Below, in pieces: positions 35,674 to 43,558 of a stretch of 64,000 nucleotides of DNA (positions are counted from its first letter, which is position 1; every line of letters starts with the position of its first letter). The DNA is taken from contig JAAYTA010000105.1 in NCBI GenBank assembly GCA_012518185.1, forward strand, positions 1 through 64,000, given 5' to 3'. Made by a program: the position numbers and the translations under genes. Source of the DNA: Methanobacteriota archaeon. GTDB taxonomy: Archaea; Thermoplasmatota; Thermoplasmata; Methanomassiliicoccales; Methanomassiliicoccaceae. Under the pieces are notes generated by a model, which saw only the letters and a program-made list of their open reading frames with translations, did no database searches and was not told the DNA's origin.

Positions 35674-36156
35674 TCAAAGTGAAAACCACGCCTTCACATG
35701 CGGCTGAAATAGATATACTATGATCAAAATAGGAATGACTATACTAATTCCTAATGTGAGGAATTCCATAATTCCGCCAGAGATTAGAGTAGAGATTATT
35801 GTCACAGTAACAGTTAGGAACCCATATGCTATTGCGAGATACCACGACCAGCCCTTGCCTTTAAAGAAACCAAAAGACACTATTAGGGCCAGTGTCCCAA
35901 ATACCATAGAGAATATTCCTATAGTTCCTAATAATATAGGAACCTGTTCCATGAACCACTCCGGCGTATTAGCATCCACCAATGCCTCGTGGAATACTGG
36001 ATCATCAACCATTGATATAGCCATAAATGTAGCCAGTGCCACTAATATAAGAGCTATACCTATCAATATGTTCAATATTGCGAGTAGTGTAATTCCGGTA
36101 GGTCTCTGCCTATAGGGCGGAGCAGGGTAAGGTTGAGGAGGATAGTATTCTGTCAA
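35674..36156 (-). CDS. Small membrane protein, paralogue 3 of a tandem family
   Basis: A 160-residue protein with four membrane segments after a proline/tyrosine-rich N terminus. It starts its first helix with RPTGITLLAILNILIGIAL and ends with PILIIVYLFQPHVKAWFSL. The same opening (RPxGITxLAIL) and ending (YLFQxHVKxWF) occur in the two genes upstream, so the three are paralogues. GKGWSWYLAIAYG between helices 2 and 3 is also shared. The family, seen widely in archaea, has no known function. Confidence 0.78.
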   Translation of the reverse strand: MTEYYPPQPYPAPPYRQRPTGITLLAILNILIGIALILVALATFMAISMVDDPVFHEALVDANTPEWFMEQVPILLGTIGIFSMVFGTLALIVSFGFFKGKGWSWYLAIAYGFLTVTVTIISTLISGGIMEFLTLGISIVIPILIIVYLFQPHVKAWFSL

Positions 36157-36197
36157 TGTGACTTAAACGACGTCTAAGTATATGAATTCTAGATAAA

Positions 36198-36617
36198 TCA
36201 TACATAAAATGCTCTTACCTGTGGCCTATATAGGTACCATAATATTATTATGCTAATCAGCGCCCCTAGGATTGATGGTTCTAGTATAATAGCGCCTAAT
36301 ATGCTAAATGCCAAGATGATAATGGTAAATGCGATAGCAATAGTTCTGGCCCATTCCCTGCCTTTCCAGAGCCCCCGCGCAATGACTAAACCTATAATAC
36401 CTAGCAATATCAGGAAACTTCCGATTATGATGCCAACGCTTACTCCGATAGGTCCGAGCAAGGCTCCTAATCCCAAGATGCCGACGCCTGCTATGATGAA
36501 GAACAAGGATTCTAATCCGAGTAATATTGATAGGATACTCACGCCGGTAGGTCTAACTTTCACATACTTTAAATTAGGAGGTGGATGAGGAGTCATCATG
36601 TCATCAGACACTGTCAT
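36198..36617 (-). CDS. Small membrane protein, paralogue 2 of a tandem family
   Basis: A 139-residue relative of the flanking genes, the most diverged of the three. Conserved elements are RPTGVSILSILLGLESLFF at the first helix, WKGREWARTIAIAF in the loop, and the C-terminal WYLYRPQVRAFYV. The N-terminal tail is short and has MMTPHPPPN. It lies 17 bases after the first paralogue and 41 before the third, so all three form one operon. Confidence 0.75.
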   Translation of the reverse strand: MTVSDDMMTPHPPPNLKYVKVRPTGVSILSILLGLESLFFIIAGVGILGLGALLGPIGVSVGIIIGSFLILLGIIGLVIARGLWKGREWARTIAIAFTIIILAFSILGAIILEPSILGALISIIILWYLYRPQVRAFYV

Positions 36618-36634
36618 GCGCTATTCACTCCTAG

Positions 36635-37183
36635 TCATGCCTTTCCAAACCATACCTTCACATGCGTTTGGAATAGATATATCAATATTATGATAGGTAT
36701 GGCAATGCCTACTAGTAATCCTATTAGTAATCCTATTAGTCCAGAGGAGCTGAAACCAGCCGAGACAAACCCAATCACATTGAATAGTATAGAGAGTACC
36801 ATCAAGACCACTCCGAGAGTCCAAGACCACCCCTTTCCCTTGAAGTATCCGTATGCGATTAGGAATGATAGTATAGCAGATATTAAGAATACTATACCTA
36901 ACGCGGCAAAGAGGAGCGGTGTTGCCTCTATAATTTCCTGTGGAAAGTCTGAGCCTACTTGGTCAATAATCTCTTGAACATTTACGACTGAAGACGCGAT
37001 GAATAATCCTATAGCCGATATCAATGATAATATGCCACCAATTATTGCCAGGATTGCTAAAATAGTTATGCCCAGTGGCCGCTGGCGAGGGTGAGGCGGG
37101 TATGTATAGGGGATCGTCGGCGAGTCCATATGGACTGGTTCCACCGCTGGTCGATCATCAGGAGGCGGAGAATCGCTTGACAT
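36635..37183 (-). CDS. Small membrane protein, paralogue 1 of a tandem family
   Basis: A 182-residue member with the longest N-terminal tail, rich in proline, aspartate and tyrosine (SSDSPPPDDRP and IPYTYPPHPRQRP). Four membrane segments follow; GITILAILAIIGGILSLIS opens the first, GKGWSWTLGVV the third, and YLFQTHVKVWFGKA closes the protein. The proline-rich tail is like those that face the cytoplasm and bind partners. First gene of the operon, divergent from the SEC59-like gene. Confidence 0.78.
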   Translation of the reverse strand: MSSDSPPPDDRPAVEPVHMDSPTIPYTYPPHPRQRPLGITILAILAIIGGILSLISAIGLFIASSVVNVQEIIDQVGSDFPQEIIEATPLLFAALGIVFLISAILSFLIAYGYFKGKGWSWTLGVVLMVLSILFNVIGFVSAGFSSSGLIGLLIGLLVGIAIPIIILIYLFQTHVKVWFGKA

Positions 37184-37320
37184 GAGCTTATTTCTTAGAG
37201 CGCGTGTTATTTAATATGATTCTTTGTGAACATATCTAAACATAAGTATTTTGAGTTTTAATCATTAATCATGACGATATCGAACATAGAATTTAACTGA
37301 CTCAAATCTCATCACATATC

Positions 37321-37875
37321 ATGGATCGAGAGGCCACCTTCCGCAGGATAGTGCATCTCTCCGCACCATTATCACTAATATATTATTATTTACCATCTCC
37401 AATATGGAGCGGAGGGCCAACGCGTGAATTTGGCCTATTATTCTTATTATTGATTGTTTTAATTGTGGAATCTCTGCGCCTATTGATTGGATTTCATGTT
37501 CCTGGCCTGCGCAATTATGAGAAAAAGCGCATATCTGCGGGAGCATGGGCAGCTATTGCCATGACGTTCACTATGTTATTCTTCCCCCTATCCATAGCGG
37601 CTCCAGCAATTACGGGTATGGCAATTATAGATCCTCTTATATCAGCTATCCGGAATACTCGTTGGTATCCTTGGATACCGATGATATCCTATTTCCTACT
37701 TGCAATTTCGTTGCTATCTCTATTCTATCCATTATCATCGAGAATAATATTTGCTGCCGCAATAGGCTCTTTTTTGGCAATTGGATCGGAAGCACTCCGA
37801 TGCAGACGCGTAGATGATGATTTCCTGATGATAGTCATTCCTCTGTTAGGAATGGCTGCAGTAATATGCATTTGA
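37321..37875 (+). CDS. SEC59/dolichol kinase-like membrane protein
   Basis: A 184-residue membrane protein with about six helices. RRIVHLSAPLSLIYYYL at the N terminus and IIDPLISAIRNTRWYP in the middle follow the pattern of the COG0170 family (RKxxHLxxG and GDxxAS/IGxxxG), which phosphorylates polyprenols or makes CDP-lipids. The DP(L/A) motif is kept but the preceding glycine is not. A role in lipid or dolichol phosphate supply to the glycosylation locus at 52-59 kb is inference. Confidence 0.65.
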   Translation: MDREATFRRIVHLSAPLSLIYYYLPSPIWSGGPTREFGLLFLLLIVLIVESLRLLIGFHVPGLRNYEKKRISAGAWAAIAMTFTMLFFPLSIAAPAITGMAIIDPLISAIRNTRWYPWIPMISYFLLAISLLSLFYPLSSRIIFAAAIGSFLAIGSEALRCRRVDDDFLMIVIPLLGMAAVICI

Positions 37876-37880
37876 AAATA

Positions 37881-37899
37881 AGTTTACACTGTGTAAACT
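37881..37899. terminator. Perfect 9+1+9 palindrome between convergent genes, possible bidirectional terminator
   Basis: AGTTTACAC (37881-37889) and GTGTAAACT (37891-37899) are exact reverse complements around one T. It begins six bases after the SEC59-like stop and lies 68 bases past the end of the convergent small gene. Convergent placement suits a terminator or a bound protein that blocks read-through; no T-run follows. Confidence 0.35.
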
Positions 37900-37966
37900 A
37901 TCTAAAGGCATCAAGAGTTAATGCCACTGAGATTGTAGGATAAGTATAGACGACTTTATGTATCTT

Positions 37967-38170
37967 CTATTTGTTTTTCTTGTCCCACCAGACAACGGTG
38001 CCAAAAAACCCATTCTCGGGAAATCTTCCCACCTTAGTTTCGAAAGCCTGATAGGGTCCATCACATTTTTCTAGAGCTTCTTCTTCAGTTTTGAAGACTC
38101 TGCCTGTGTAGGCACACTGATAAACCACTCTATTCTTCTTCCTACCTACTATAGATTGCCAAAGACCCAT
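37967..38170 (-). CDS. Small conserved-looking protein of unknown function
   Basis: A 67-residue basic protein from the ATG at 38170 (MGLWQSI). It contains VVYQCAYTGRVFKTEEEALEKCDGPY with two cysteines 20 residues apart, and ends with GTVVWWDKKNK. The CAYTGRVFKTEEEA pattern is like a short zinc or ribosome-associated domain but is not recognised. A TATA element 25 bases upstream supports this start over an ATG at 38194. It is divergent from the ArsR-like gene. Confidence 0.6.
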   Translation of the reverse strand: MGLWQSIVGRKKNRVVYQCAYTGRVFKTEEEALEKCDGPYQAFETKVGRFPENGFFGTVVWWDKKNK

Positions 38171-38189
38171 GATGCCCTGTATTCGGAAT

Positions 38190-38200
38190 GACATTTATAA
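38190..38200 (-). promoter_or_regulatory. TATA box, leaderless promoter for the small protein
   Basis: The minus strand reads CTTATAAATG, centred about 25 bases before the ATG at 38170. A second, outward-facing TATA lies at 38259-38266. Confidence 0.45.
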
Positions 38201-38258
38201 GGATTGAGGTACATCTAATCCCTGCGGCGTATGGCTGCCCTGTAAACTGCGGTAGTCC

Positions 38259-38266
38259 TTTATATT
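38259..38266 (+). promoter_or_regulatory. TATA box, leaderless promoter for the HTH regulator
   Basis: TTTATATT is centred about 28 bases before the ATG at 38290 and no ribosome binding site is seen. Confidence 0.5.
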
Positions 38267-38289
38267 CTACCACTCCAATTAGGTGTTCT

Positions 38290-38787
38290 ATGAACAGGAT
38301 TAAGGTCATCAACGAGCCATCGGAACTTGTACCGATGTTGCGAGCCGTTGATACCGAGGTTAAAAGGGAAGTCCTCAAGGAAGTGACGCTGGAATGGCGC
38401 ACAGTTAAGGATGTGGAGGCAAAGTTCGGTCCTGAAGGAGCCGAATCCCTGAAATTCTTCGAGAAGATGAAGCTGGTAGAAACTCGTTGGCAGAGTACCA
38501 GCGGCTCATTCCCTGAGAAAGCCTATCACACTTACTATACCTCGTTTCATATCAATGCTTCGTGGCCTGTTTATGAAATATCTGATGTCCTCGCCGCTGC
38601 TATGATGGATGAGGAAGAATTTGATAAACTAGAGAAGCAAATATATGAAGAGGTAGGGCGAGACGGTCGCTTCGCTGGAGATATTGCTGAGAGTTTGGGG
38701 ATAACTTCCACTATGCTTCGCAGCTTGGTTAAGCGTTCTGTAAGACTAGACTATCGCGGACATCGAATTGAGAGACTCAAGGAGTAA
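38290..38787 (+). CDS. ArsR-like winged-helix protein
   Basis: A 165-residue protein with a winged-helix domain: PMLRAVDTEVKREVLKEVTLEWRTVKDVEAKFGPEG, then ESLKFFEKMKLVETRW, as in archaeal ArsR-like regulators. The C-terminal half, DEEEFDKLEKQIYEEVG, and RFAGDIAESLGITSTMLRSLVKRS, holds a second helical HTH-like unit. It lies nine bases before the aTrm56 gene and probably shares its message. The start at 38290 is set by the TATA position; an upstream frame extension to 38188 overlaps the divergent promoter. Confidence 0.78.
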   Translation: MNRIKVINEPSELVPMLRAVDTEVKREVLKEVTLEWRTVKDVEAKFGPEGAESLKFFEKMKLVETRWQSTSGSFPEKAYHTYYTSFHINASWPVYEISDVLAAAMMDEEEFDKLEKQIYEEVGRDGRFAGDIAESLGITSTMLRSLVKRSVRLDYRGHRIERLKE

Positions 38788-38796
38788 TGTACTCCA

Positions 38797-39321
38797 ATGC
38801 TTGATACATACGTATTAAGACTCGGTCATCGGCCTGAGAGAGATAAACGCGTAACAACGCACGTTGCTCTCACAGCACGCGCATTCGGAGCCAAAGGTAT
38901 CTTCGTCTCGACTAAGGACGAAGAGCTAGAGAATAATGTAAGATCAGTAGTGGATAGGTTCGGAGGAGACTTTCAAATCACCACCGGAATAAAATGGAAG
39001 CCCTTTCTCAAGGAATTTGATGGAACATCTGTACACTTGACCATGTATGGCACACATGTAGACGATGCCATACCTTTGATCAAAGATGTAGCCACTAGAA
39101 AGATGCTTATCGTGGTTGGTGCTGAGAAAGTACCTCCAGACGTATATCAGTGGGCAACTTTCAACGTAGGAATGGGTAACCAGCCTCATTCAGAAGTTGC
39201 TGCTCTAGCCGTATTCTTAGATCGATTCTTTCAGGGAGAAGGACTTCGTCGTGACATGGATGGGAATATGAAAATACTACCTTGTGAACGAGGGAAGAAA
39301 GTTGTCAATGATACCCAGTGA
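38797..39321 (+). CDS. tRNA (cytidine-56-2'-O)-methyltransferase aTrm56
   Basis: A 174-residue SPOUT methyltransferase. [27 protein letters not shown] at the N terminus is the aTrm56 signature; [38 protein letters not shown] forms the trefoil-knot SAM site. The enzyme modifies C56 in the T loop of archaeal tRNAs and is archaea-specific, which supports the taxonomic call. AAGGAG precedes the start. It overlaps the HD gene by 14 bases. Confidence 0.93.
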   Translation: MLDTYVLRLGHRPERDKRVTTHVALTARAFGAKGIFVSTKDEELENNVRSVVDRFGGDFQITTGIKWKPFLKEFDGTSVHLTMYGTHVDDAIPLIKDVATRKMLIVVGAEKVPPDVYQWATFNVGMGNQPHSEVAALAVFLDRFFQGEGLRRDMDGNMKILPCERGKKVVNDTQ

Positions 39322-39871
39322 GGAACGATGCATACGTATCCTATTCGATGAAGGCATCCACCCTAAGATTGTACGTCATGTATGTACCGTGATGAGGGTA
39401 GCGGAAGCGATTGCAATAAAATGCGATGCTAATTTGTCTCTTGTACGCGCCGGAGCTTTACTCCATGACTTAGGACGCAGCCGTACGCAGGGAATCCGCC
39501 ATGCCATAGAAGGAGCTACACTTGCGCGGGATCTCGAGCTACCAGAGGAGTTGGTACTGATAATTCAAAAACACGTAGGTGCTGGCATAGAGCCAAAAAA
39601 TGCTCAGGAGCTTGGACTCCCTCCTCTAGATTATATGCCATCAACGCTGGAAGAAAAGATCGTTTGCCATGCTGATAATCTGGTCGATGATCATAAGATC
39701 ATAACTTTACGCGAAGCATATCTCGATTTCGTTGAGAAGAATCTTGAAGAGCAAGGAGAGCAGATGCTCAAAATGCATAGAGACTTATCTGAGGCATGTA
39801 ATATGGATGTCAGTCAGATAGTATCTCAAATCAATTCAATAGATGAGAGTCTATGCTCTGATTACTTATGA
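39308..39871 (+). CDS. HD-domain phosphohydrolase (TIGR00295-like)
   Basis: A 187-residue HD protein. H...HD...D ligands are seen in [22 protein letters not shown], then IQKHVGAGI and CHADNLVDD. This small archaeal HD family is often found next to tRNA or nucleotide genes; its substrate is unknown, probably a nucleotide or cyclic nucleotide. The ATG at 39308 is chosen; one at 39284 in frame lies deeper in aTrm56. Overlap with aTrm56 shows translational coupling. Confidence 0.85.
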   Translation: MIPSEERCIRILFDEGIHPKIVRHVCTVMRVAEAIAIKCDANLSLVRAGALLHDLGRSRTQGIRHAIEGATLARDLELPEELVLIIQKHVGAGIEPKNAQELGLPPLDYMPSTLEEKIVCHADNLVDDHKIITLREAYLDFVEKNLEEQGEQMLKMHRDLSEACNMDVSQIVSQINSIDESLCSDYL

Positions 39872-39884
39872 CTTCACGTATACT

Positions 39885-40382
39885 TCAGAATGTGAATCTA
39901 TTATGTTTTCCCTCTAAGTATTCGTCTCTAAGATGATGATAATCTCTAGCATTTTCAAGAGATTTAGTCTCTAGTGAGATGTCATTACTTCTGACAATCT
40001 TACCAGGGATTCCGACTACTAATGAATAGGGAGGAATATCTACTTTGCCGGTTACAACTGCACCTGCTCCAATTATACATCCCTTACCAATAGTAGCTCC
40101 TTCTATTATTGTGCAATTCATTCCAATGAGGGTACGATCGCCGATAGATGCTCCATTAATAATGGCGCCATGACCTATAGTTACATCCTCTCCGATGATT
40201 GTAGGGTGATCACTAGTGACGTGCAGTACTGCATGATCTTGGACGTTACTACCACTCCCTACTATAACGTAATTCTCATCGCCCCTAATCACGGCATAAG
40301 GCCATATGCTAACTCCATCTTTGAGTGTTACTCTCCCTATGATGATTGCAGATGGATCAACATATGTGCCTTTACCGATCAT
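39885..40382 (-). CDS. Gamma-carbonic-anhydrase-like hexapeptide protein with altered zinc site
   Basis: A 165-residue left-handed beta helix with repeated (I/V)GxxxxI units, of the YrdA/CaiE/gamma-CA group. His54 (AVLHV) and His71 (TIGHG) match two zinc ligands of gamma-carbonic anhydrase. The third, five residues after the second, is Asn76 (HGAIIN) instead of His. Zinc binding or anhydrase activity may therefore be lost or changed. An acyl carrier or structural role is also possible. It is convergent with the HD gene, 13 bases away. Confidence 0.85.
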   Translation of the reverse strand: MIGKGTYVDPSAIIIGRVTLKDGVSIWPYAVIRGDENYVIVGSGSNVQDHAVLHVTSDHPTIIGEDVTIGHGAIINGASIGDRTLIGMNCTIIEGATIGKGCIIGAGAVVTGKVDIPPYSLVVGIPGKIVRSNDISLETKSLENARDYHHLRDEYLEGKHNRFTF

Positions 40383-40401
40383 AATTCACCGTTAGAATGC
40401 A

Positions 40402-40662
40402 TTAGATCTTAGCTGGCTTCTTAGTGGTGACTCGTTTTGGAAAGTACTTTAGCAAAATCACGTCTCCCACGGCGCTTATCCAGCGAAATGGGAGATTGAC
40501 TGCTCTGGACTCCTCCACCAGTAAGGGGTTAGTCTCACCGATGAACAGGCCATCCACGCGCTTATTATCCAGGTCGATGACGAGATTATTAACGTTACCT
40601 AAGAATATCCCGTTAGGAGTGTAGACCTGTAGTCCAATCAGTTCGGAGGCTTCCTCTAGCAT
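40402..40662 (-). CDS. PRC-barrel domain protein (first)
   Basis: An 86-residue single PRC-barrel: LIGLQVYTPNGIFLGNVNNLVIDLDNKRVDGLFI, then a second half VNLPFRWISAVGDVILLKYF and a basic tail KRVTTKKPAKI. In archaea, PRC-barrel proteins of this size have been linked to cell division (CdpA/CdpB proteins that partner SepF) as well as RNA processing. A second PRC-barrel gene is at 48777-49022. It is upstream of the gamma-CA-like gene with 19 bases between. Confidence 0.85.
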   Translation of the reverse strand: MLEEASELIGLQVYTPNGIFLGNVNNLVIDLDNKRVDGLFIGETNPLLVEESRAVNLPFRWISAVGDVILLKYFPKRVTTKKPAKI

Positions 40663-40884
40663 GAGTTCATCCCGCCATTGGTATCTGCTTGCATATTTTA
40701 AACATTATTGTACAAAACTCGATATAATGAGGAAGCTAAGCCCATTATCCTCTATTTTTAGCAGTATTCGAAATGATCCTGTGGATATCTAGTCTATGTA
40801 CCGAATCCAGTGGCAATAAGATATTTATCCGGGAATGAATAATACGGTTTTGCATAAATAATGCACAACCGAGAGGATGATCAC

Positions 40885-41274
40885 ATGGATGAGCTTGAGC
40901 AGATCAGGGAGAGGAAGAGGCAGGAAATGGCTGCTTCCGCCGGTTCCGATTGGCCTTCCGAACCAGTCAACGTAAATGATAGTAGTATTGATGATTTCAT
41001 CAAGCGCTACGATGTAGTGCTTGTAGATTGCTGGGCACCATGGTGCGGACCATGTAGAATGCTGACTCCGGTAATTGACTCCCTCGCTAAGGAAATGCAG
41101 GGTAAAGTCGCCTTTGCTAAATTGAATACTGATGAAAATCAAAAAACTGCTATGAGATACACAATTGAAGCCATCCCCACTCTATTGGTGTTCAAGGACG
41201 GCGAATTAGCAGATAGATGGGTAGGGGCACGTCCAAAAGAAGATTTAGCACGTCGATTGCAGGCCATGACCTAA
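40885..41274 (+). CDS. Thioredoxin with short N-terminal extension
   Basis: A 129-residue thioredoxin. VLVDCWAPWCGPCRML contains the active pair Cys54/Cys57; PTLLVFKDGE holds the cis-proline. The first 30 residues are a charged helix (LEQIRERKRQEMAASAG) absent from plain thioredoxins. GAGAGGATGATC upstream favours the ATG at 40885 over that at 40861. It probably accepts electrons from the reductase encoded 121 bases downstream and serves MsrA and MsrB. Confidence 0.93.
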   Translation: MDELEQIRERKRQEMAASAGSDWPSEPVNVNDSSIDDFIKRYDVVLVDCWAPWCGPCRMLTPVIDSLAKEMQGKVAFAKLNTDENQKTAMRYTIEAIPTLLVFKDGELADRWVGARPKEDLARRLQAMT

Positions 41275-41395
41275 TCTTTAAAATCGTTCGCCAAACCCTT
41301 TCTTCTTATTAGTATTCCATAGTAATATTATCCTTAAAAGACATAATATATTCCAAAAGTACAAATCATCGAGATCATATTTACAATTGATAATC

Positions 41396-42298
41396 ATGGA
41401 CTCGGATGTAGTGATTATAGGCCAGGGTCCCGCAGGACTACAGGCAGCCATACATGCTTCTCGAAAGAAAATAAATGTCACTGTGTTGGGAAAGAGTGAA
41501 AATTCTGCTCTTTACAAAGCTGAGATAGAGAATTACTTTGGGATAAAATCGGTAAATGGCAAAGAACTTCTCGATATTGGTCAAGAACAGGCTAAAAATT
41601 TTGGAGCCTCCATAATCGATGAGGACGTGATTCAACTTACTAAGGAAGGGGATGGTTTTAAAATAATCACAGAGACTGATCGAGTGATTCGTTCGAAGGC
41701 GATCATTCTAGCCATGGGTATCAGCAGAGTTAAGCTGAATATTCCGGGAGAGAAGGATTTTTTGGGGAAAGGTGTGAGTTACTGTGCTTCGTGCGATGCC
41801 GGCTTCTTCCGGGATCGTCCCGTGGCAGTCATAGGTGAAGAATCAGAAGCTGCCGAGTCTGCTATATTATTGAGTGAATATGCTTCTAAAGTATATTGGA
41901 TACACCGCGAGCTCAAAGTTACCTCTCAAATGCTGAATAGGGTAGATAATAGTAAGGTAGAGATGATCTCTGGAGATCCAGTAAAGATAACAGGAGAAAA
42001 TTCTGTAACTGGGCTCGAATTACGAGATGGTCGCCATCTGGAAATACAAGGAATTTTCATTGCGTTAGGAGCGAAAGGCTCGATGGAATTAGCTCTAGAA
42101 ATTGGATTACTGCCCGACCCTTCTGGAAAAATCAATGTTAATGAAGATTGCCGCACCGAGATGGAAATGGTATATGCATGTGGAGACGTCACCGGATCTC
42201 CTTGGCAACTAGCTCGTGCAGTAGGACAAGGAGCTGTAGCTGGAGATAATGCTTCTAGAGCAGTTCGGAAAGGGAAAATTGATGGCTCTAGAGAATAA
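41396..42298 (+). CDS. trxB: Thioredoxin reductase-like flavoprotein
   Basis: A 300-residue two-domain pyridine nucleotide-disulfide reductase. FAD motif IIGQGPAGLQAAIHA at the N terminus, active-site CASCD with Cys130 and Cys133, and YACGDVTGSPWQLARAVGQG at the C terminus. The NAD(P)-binding stretch VAVIGEESEAAESA has IGEESEA where the standard motif is GGGxSA, so its cofactor choice may differ from standard NADPH enzymes. The end overlaps the next gene by 17 bases. A TTG at 41387 would add three residues. Confidence 0.88.
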   Translation: MDSDVVIIGQGPAGLQAAIHASRKKINVTVLGKSENSALYKAEIENYFGIKSVNGKELLDIGQEQAKNFGASIIDEDVIQLTKEGDGFKIITETDRVIRSKAIILAMGISRVKLNIPGEKDFLGKGVSYCASCDAGFFRDRPVAVIGEESEAAESAILLSEYASKVYWIHRELKVTSQMLNRVDNSKVEMISGDPVKITGENSVTGLELRDGRHLEIQGIFIALGAKGSMELALEIGLLPDPSGKINVNEDCRTEMEMVYACGDVTGSPWQLARAVGQGAVAGDNASRAVRKGKIDGSRE

Positions 42299-42803
42299 AT
42301 TAGTAGCTGGAATTTTAAGAGACGAAGGTGGTTTTAGAGATGCATTGCGAGAAGTGTTAGATGAAGATCTGAAAATGTCGGTACATGAGTTCTGCACATC
42401 TACTGGCCTATCGCCAAGCACGATCTATAAGATCATGCAAGAGCGGAGGGAACCTAATCTACGCACGATCAGAGAAATCATACGGGCAGTAAGGAAGCTA
42501 GAAAGGAGTCCTGGAGGAAATTTCATAGCTGTAATCGGTCACCGAGTAGTTCTAAATCAAATGGTAGAGCGAATTGTGCGTGTTAATGGTAAAGATGTCA
42601 GAATTAAGGAATATCCTGCTGCTAGTATAGAAGATGCCATTGTGGCTGCAGTACATGCTGAGAGAGATGGAGCCATAGCTCTAGTTTGCGCTCCAATTGC
42701 AGCACCTACTGTGGAGAAGATACTAACTATACCAGTCTCTATAGTTATTCCTCAGGAGAGCGTAACGCGAGCTATTGCTAGGGCAGCAGAGAAGACTACT
42801 TAA
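42282..42803 (+). CDS. XRE-type helix-turn-helix regulator with C-terminal sensor-like domain
   Basis: A 173-residue protein. HTH region SVHEFCTSTGLSPSTIYKIMQERREPNLRTIREIIRAVRKLE is a Cro/C1-type fold. The C-terminal 90 residues (VRIKEYPAASIEDAIVAAVHAERDGAIALVCAPIAAPTVEKIL) are alpha/beta and may sense a ligand, as seen in an archaeal group of such regulators. It overlaps trxB upstream and is convergent with the ABC ATPase gene, overlapping it by four bases. Redox or transport control is inference. Confidence 0.8.
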   Translation: MALENKLVAGILRDEGGFRDALREVLDEDLKMSVHEFCTSTGLSPSTIYKIMQERREPNLRTIREIIRAVRKLERSPGGNFIAVIGHRVVLNQMVERIVRVNGKDVRIKEYPAASIEDAIVAAVHAERDGAIALVCAPIAAPTVEKILTIPVSIVIPQESVTRAIARAAEKTT

Positions 42804-43558
42804 GTTGATCTCGCTGCATCAAGCTCATCTAATATAGTCTTGCGAAGCTCGATAAATACTGGTGATGCACGGCTCCGAGGCCGAGGGAGAGTTATGTTAT
42901 GAATACTTTTTATTGTTCCGGGACGACTTGTTAGGACGACGATACGATCTGCTAGAAATACTGCCTCATCGACAGAATGTGTTATGAAAACGATAGTTTT
43001 TTTCGTCTCTTGCCATATTCTAAGTAATTCGTTCTGCATCTGATTTCGCGTCTGAGCATCTAAGGCTCCAAATGGTTCATCCATCAGTAATATAGCAGGT
43101 TCATTTGCTAACGCTCTAGCTATACCTACGCGCTGTCTCATCCCGCCTGATAATTCATACGGATGTGCATCTTCGAATCCTCTTAAGCCAACGAGATCTA
43201 TGTATGTTTGAGATATCTCCCTCCTCTTCTCAGATGATAATTTTTGGATCTCTAAGCCGAATTCGATATTTCTCCTTACAGTCCTCCAAGGGAATAATGC
43301 AAATTCTTGAAATACCATTCCTCTATCTGAACCAGGCTCGGTAACTACGCGATTATCAACCTTTATTTCCCCAGATGTTAGATTCTCTAGCCCTGCGATA
43401 GTTCTTAAAATAGTGGTCTTACCACATCCAGATGGGCCAAGGATGCAAATAAACTCCCCTTTATTGACTTCCAGTGTGAAATTTTCGACCGCTACTAGAT
43501 CGTCGCCTTTTTCTCGTGGGAAAGTCTTAACAAGGTTAGATATGGAAAGGATACTCAT
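42800..43558 (-). CDS. ABC transporter ATPase, NitT/TauT family
   Basis: A 252-residue ATPase with GPSGCGKTT (Walker A), LSGGMRQRVGIARAL (signature) and ILLMDEPFGALD (Walker B) in the arrangement of SsuB/TauB/NrtD. It powers uptake of sulfonates, nitrate-like or related small molecules. It overlaps the permease gene upstream by four bases. The substrate is not fixed by the sequence. Confidence 0.92.
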   Translation of the reverse strand: MSILSISNLVKTFPREKGDDLVAVENFTLEVNKGEFICILGPSGCGKTTILRTIAGLENLTSGEIKVDNRVVTEPGSDRGMVFQEFALFPWRTVRRNIEFGLEIQKLSSEKRREISQTYIDLVGLRGFEDAHPYELSGGMRQRVGIARALANEPAILLMDEPFGALDAQTRNQMQNELLRIWQETKKTIVFITHSVDEAVFLADRIVVLTSRPGTIKSIHNITLPRPRSRASPVFIELRKTILDELDAARST

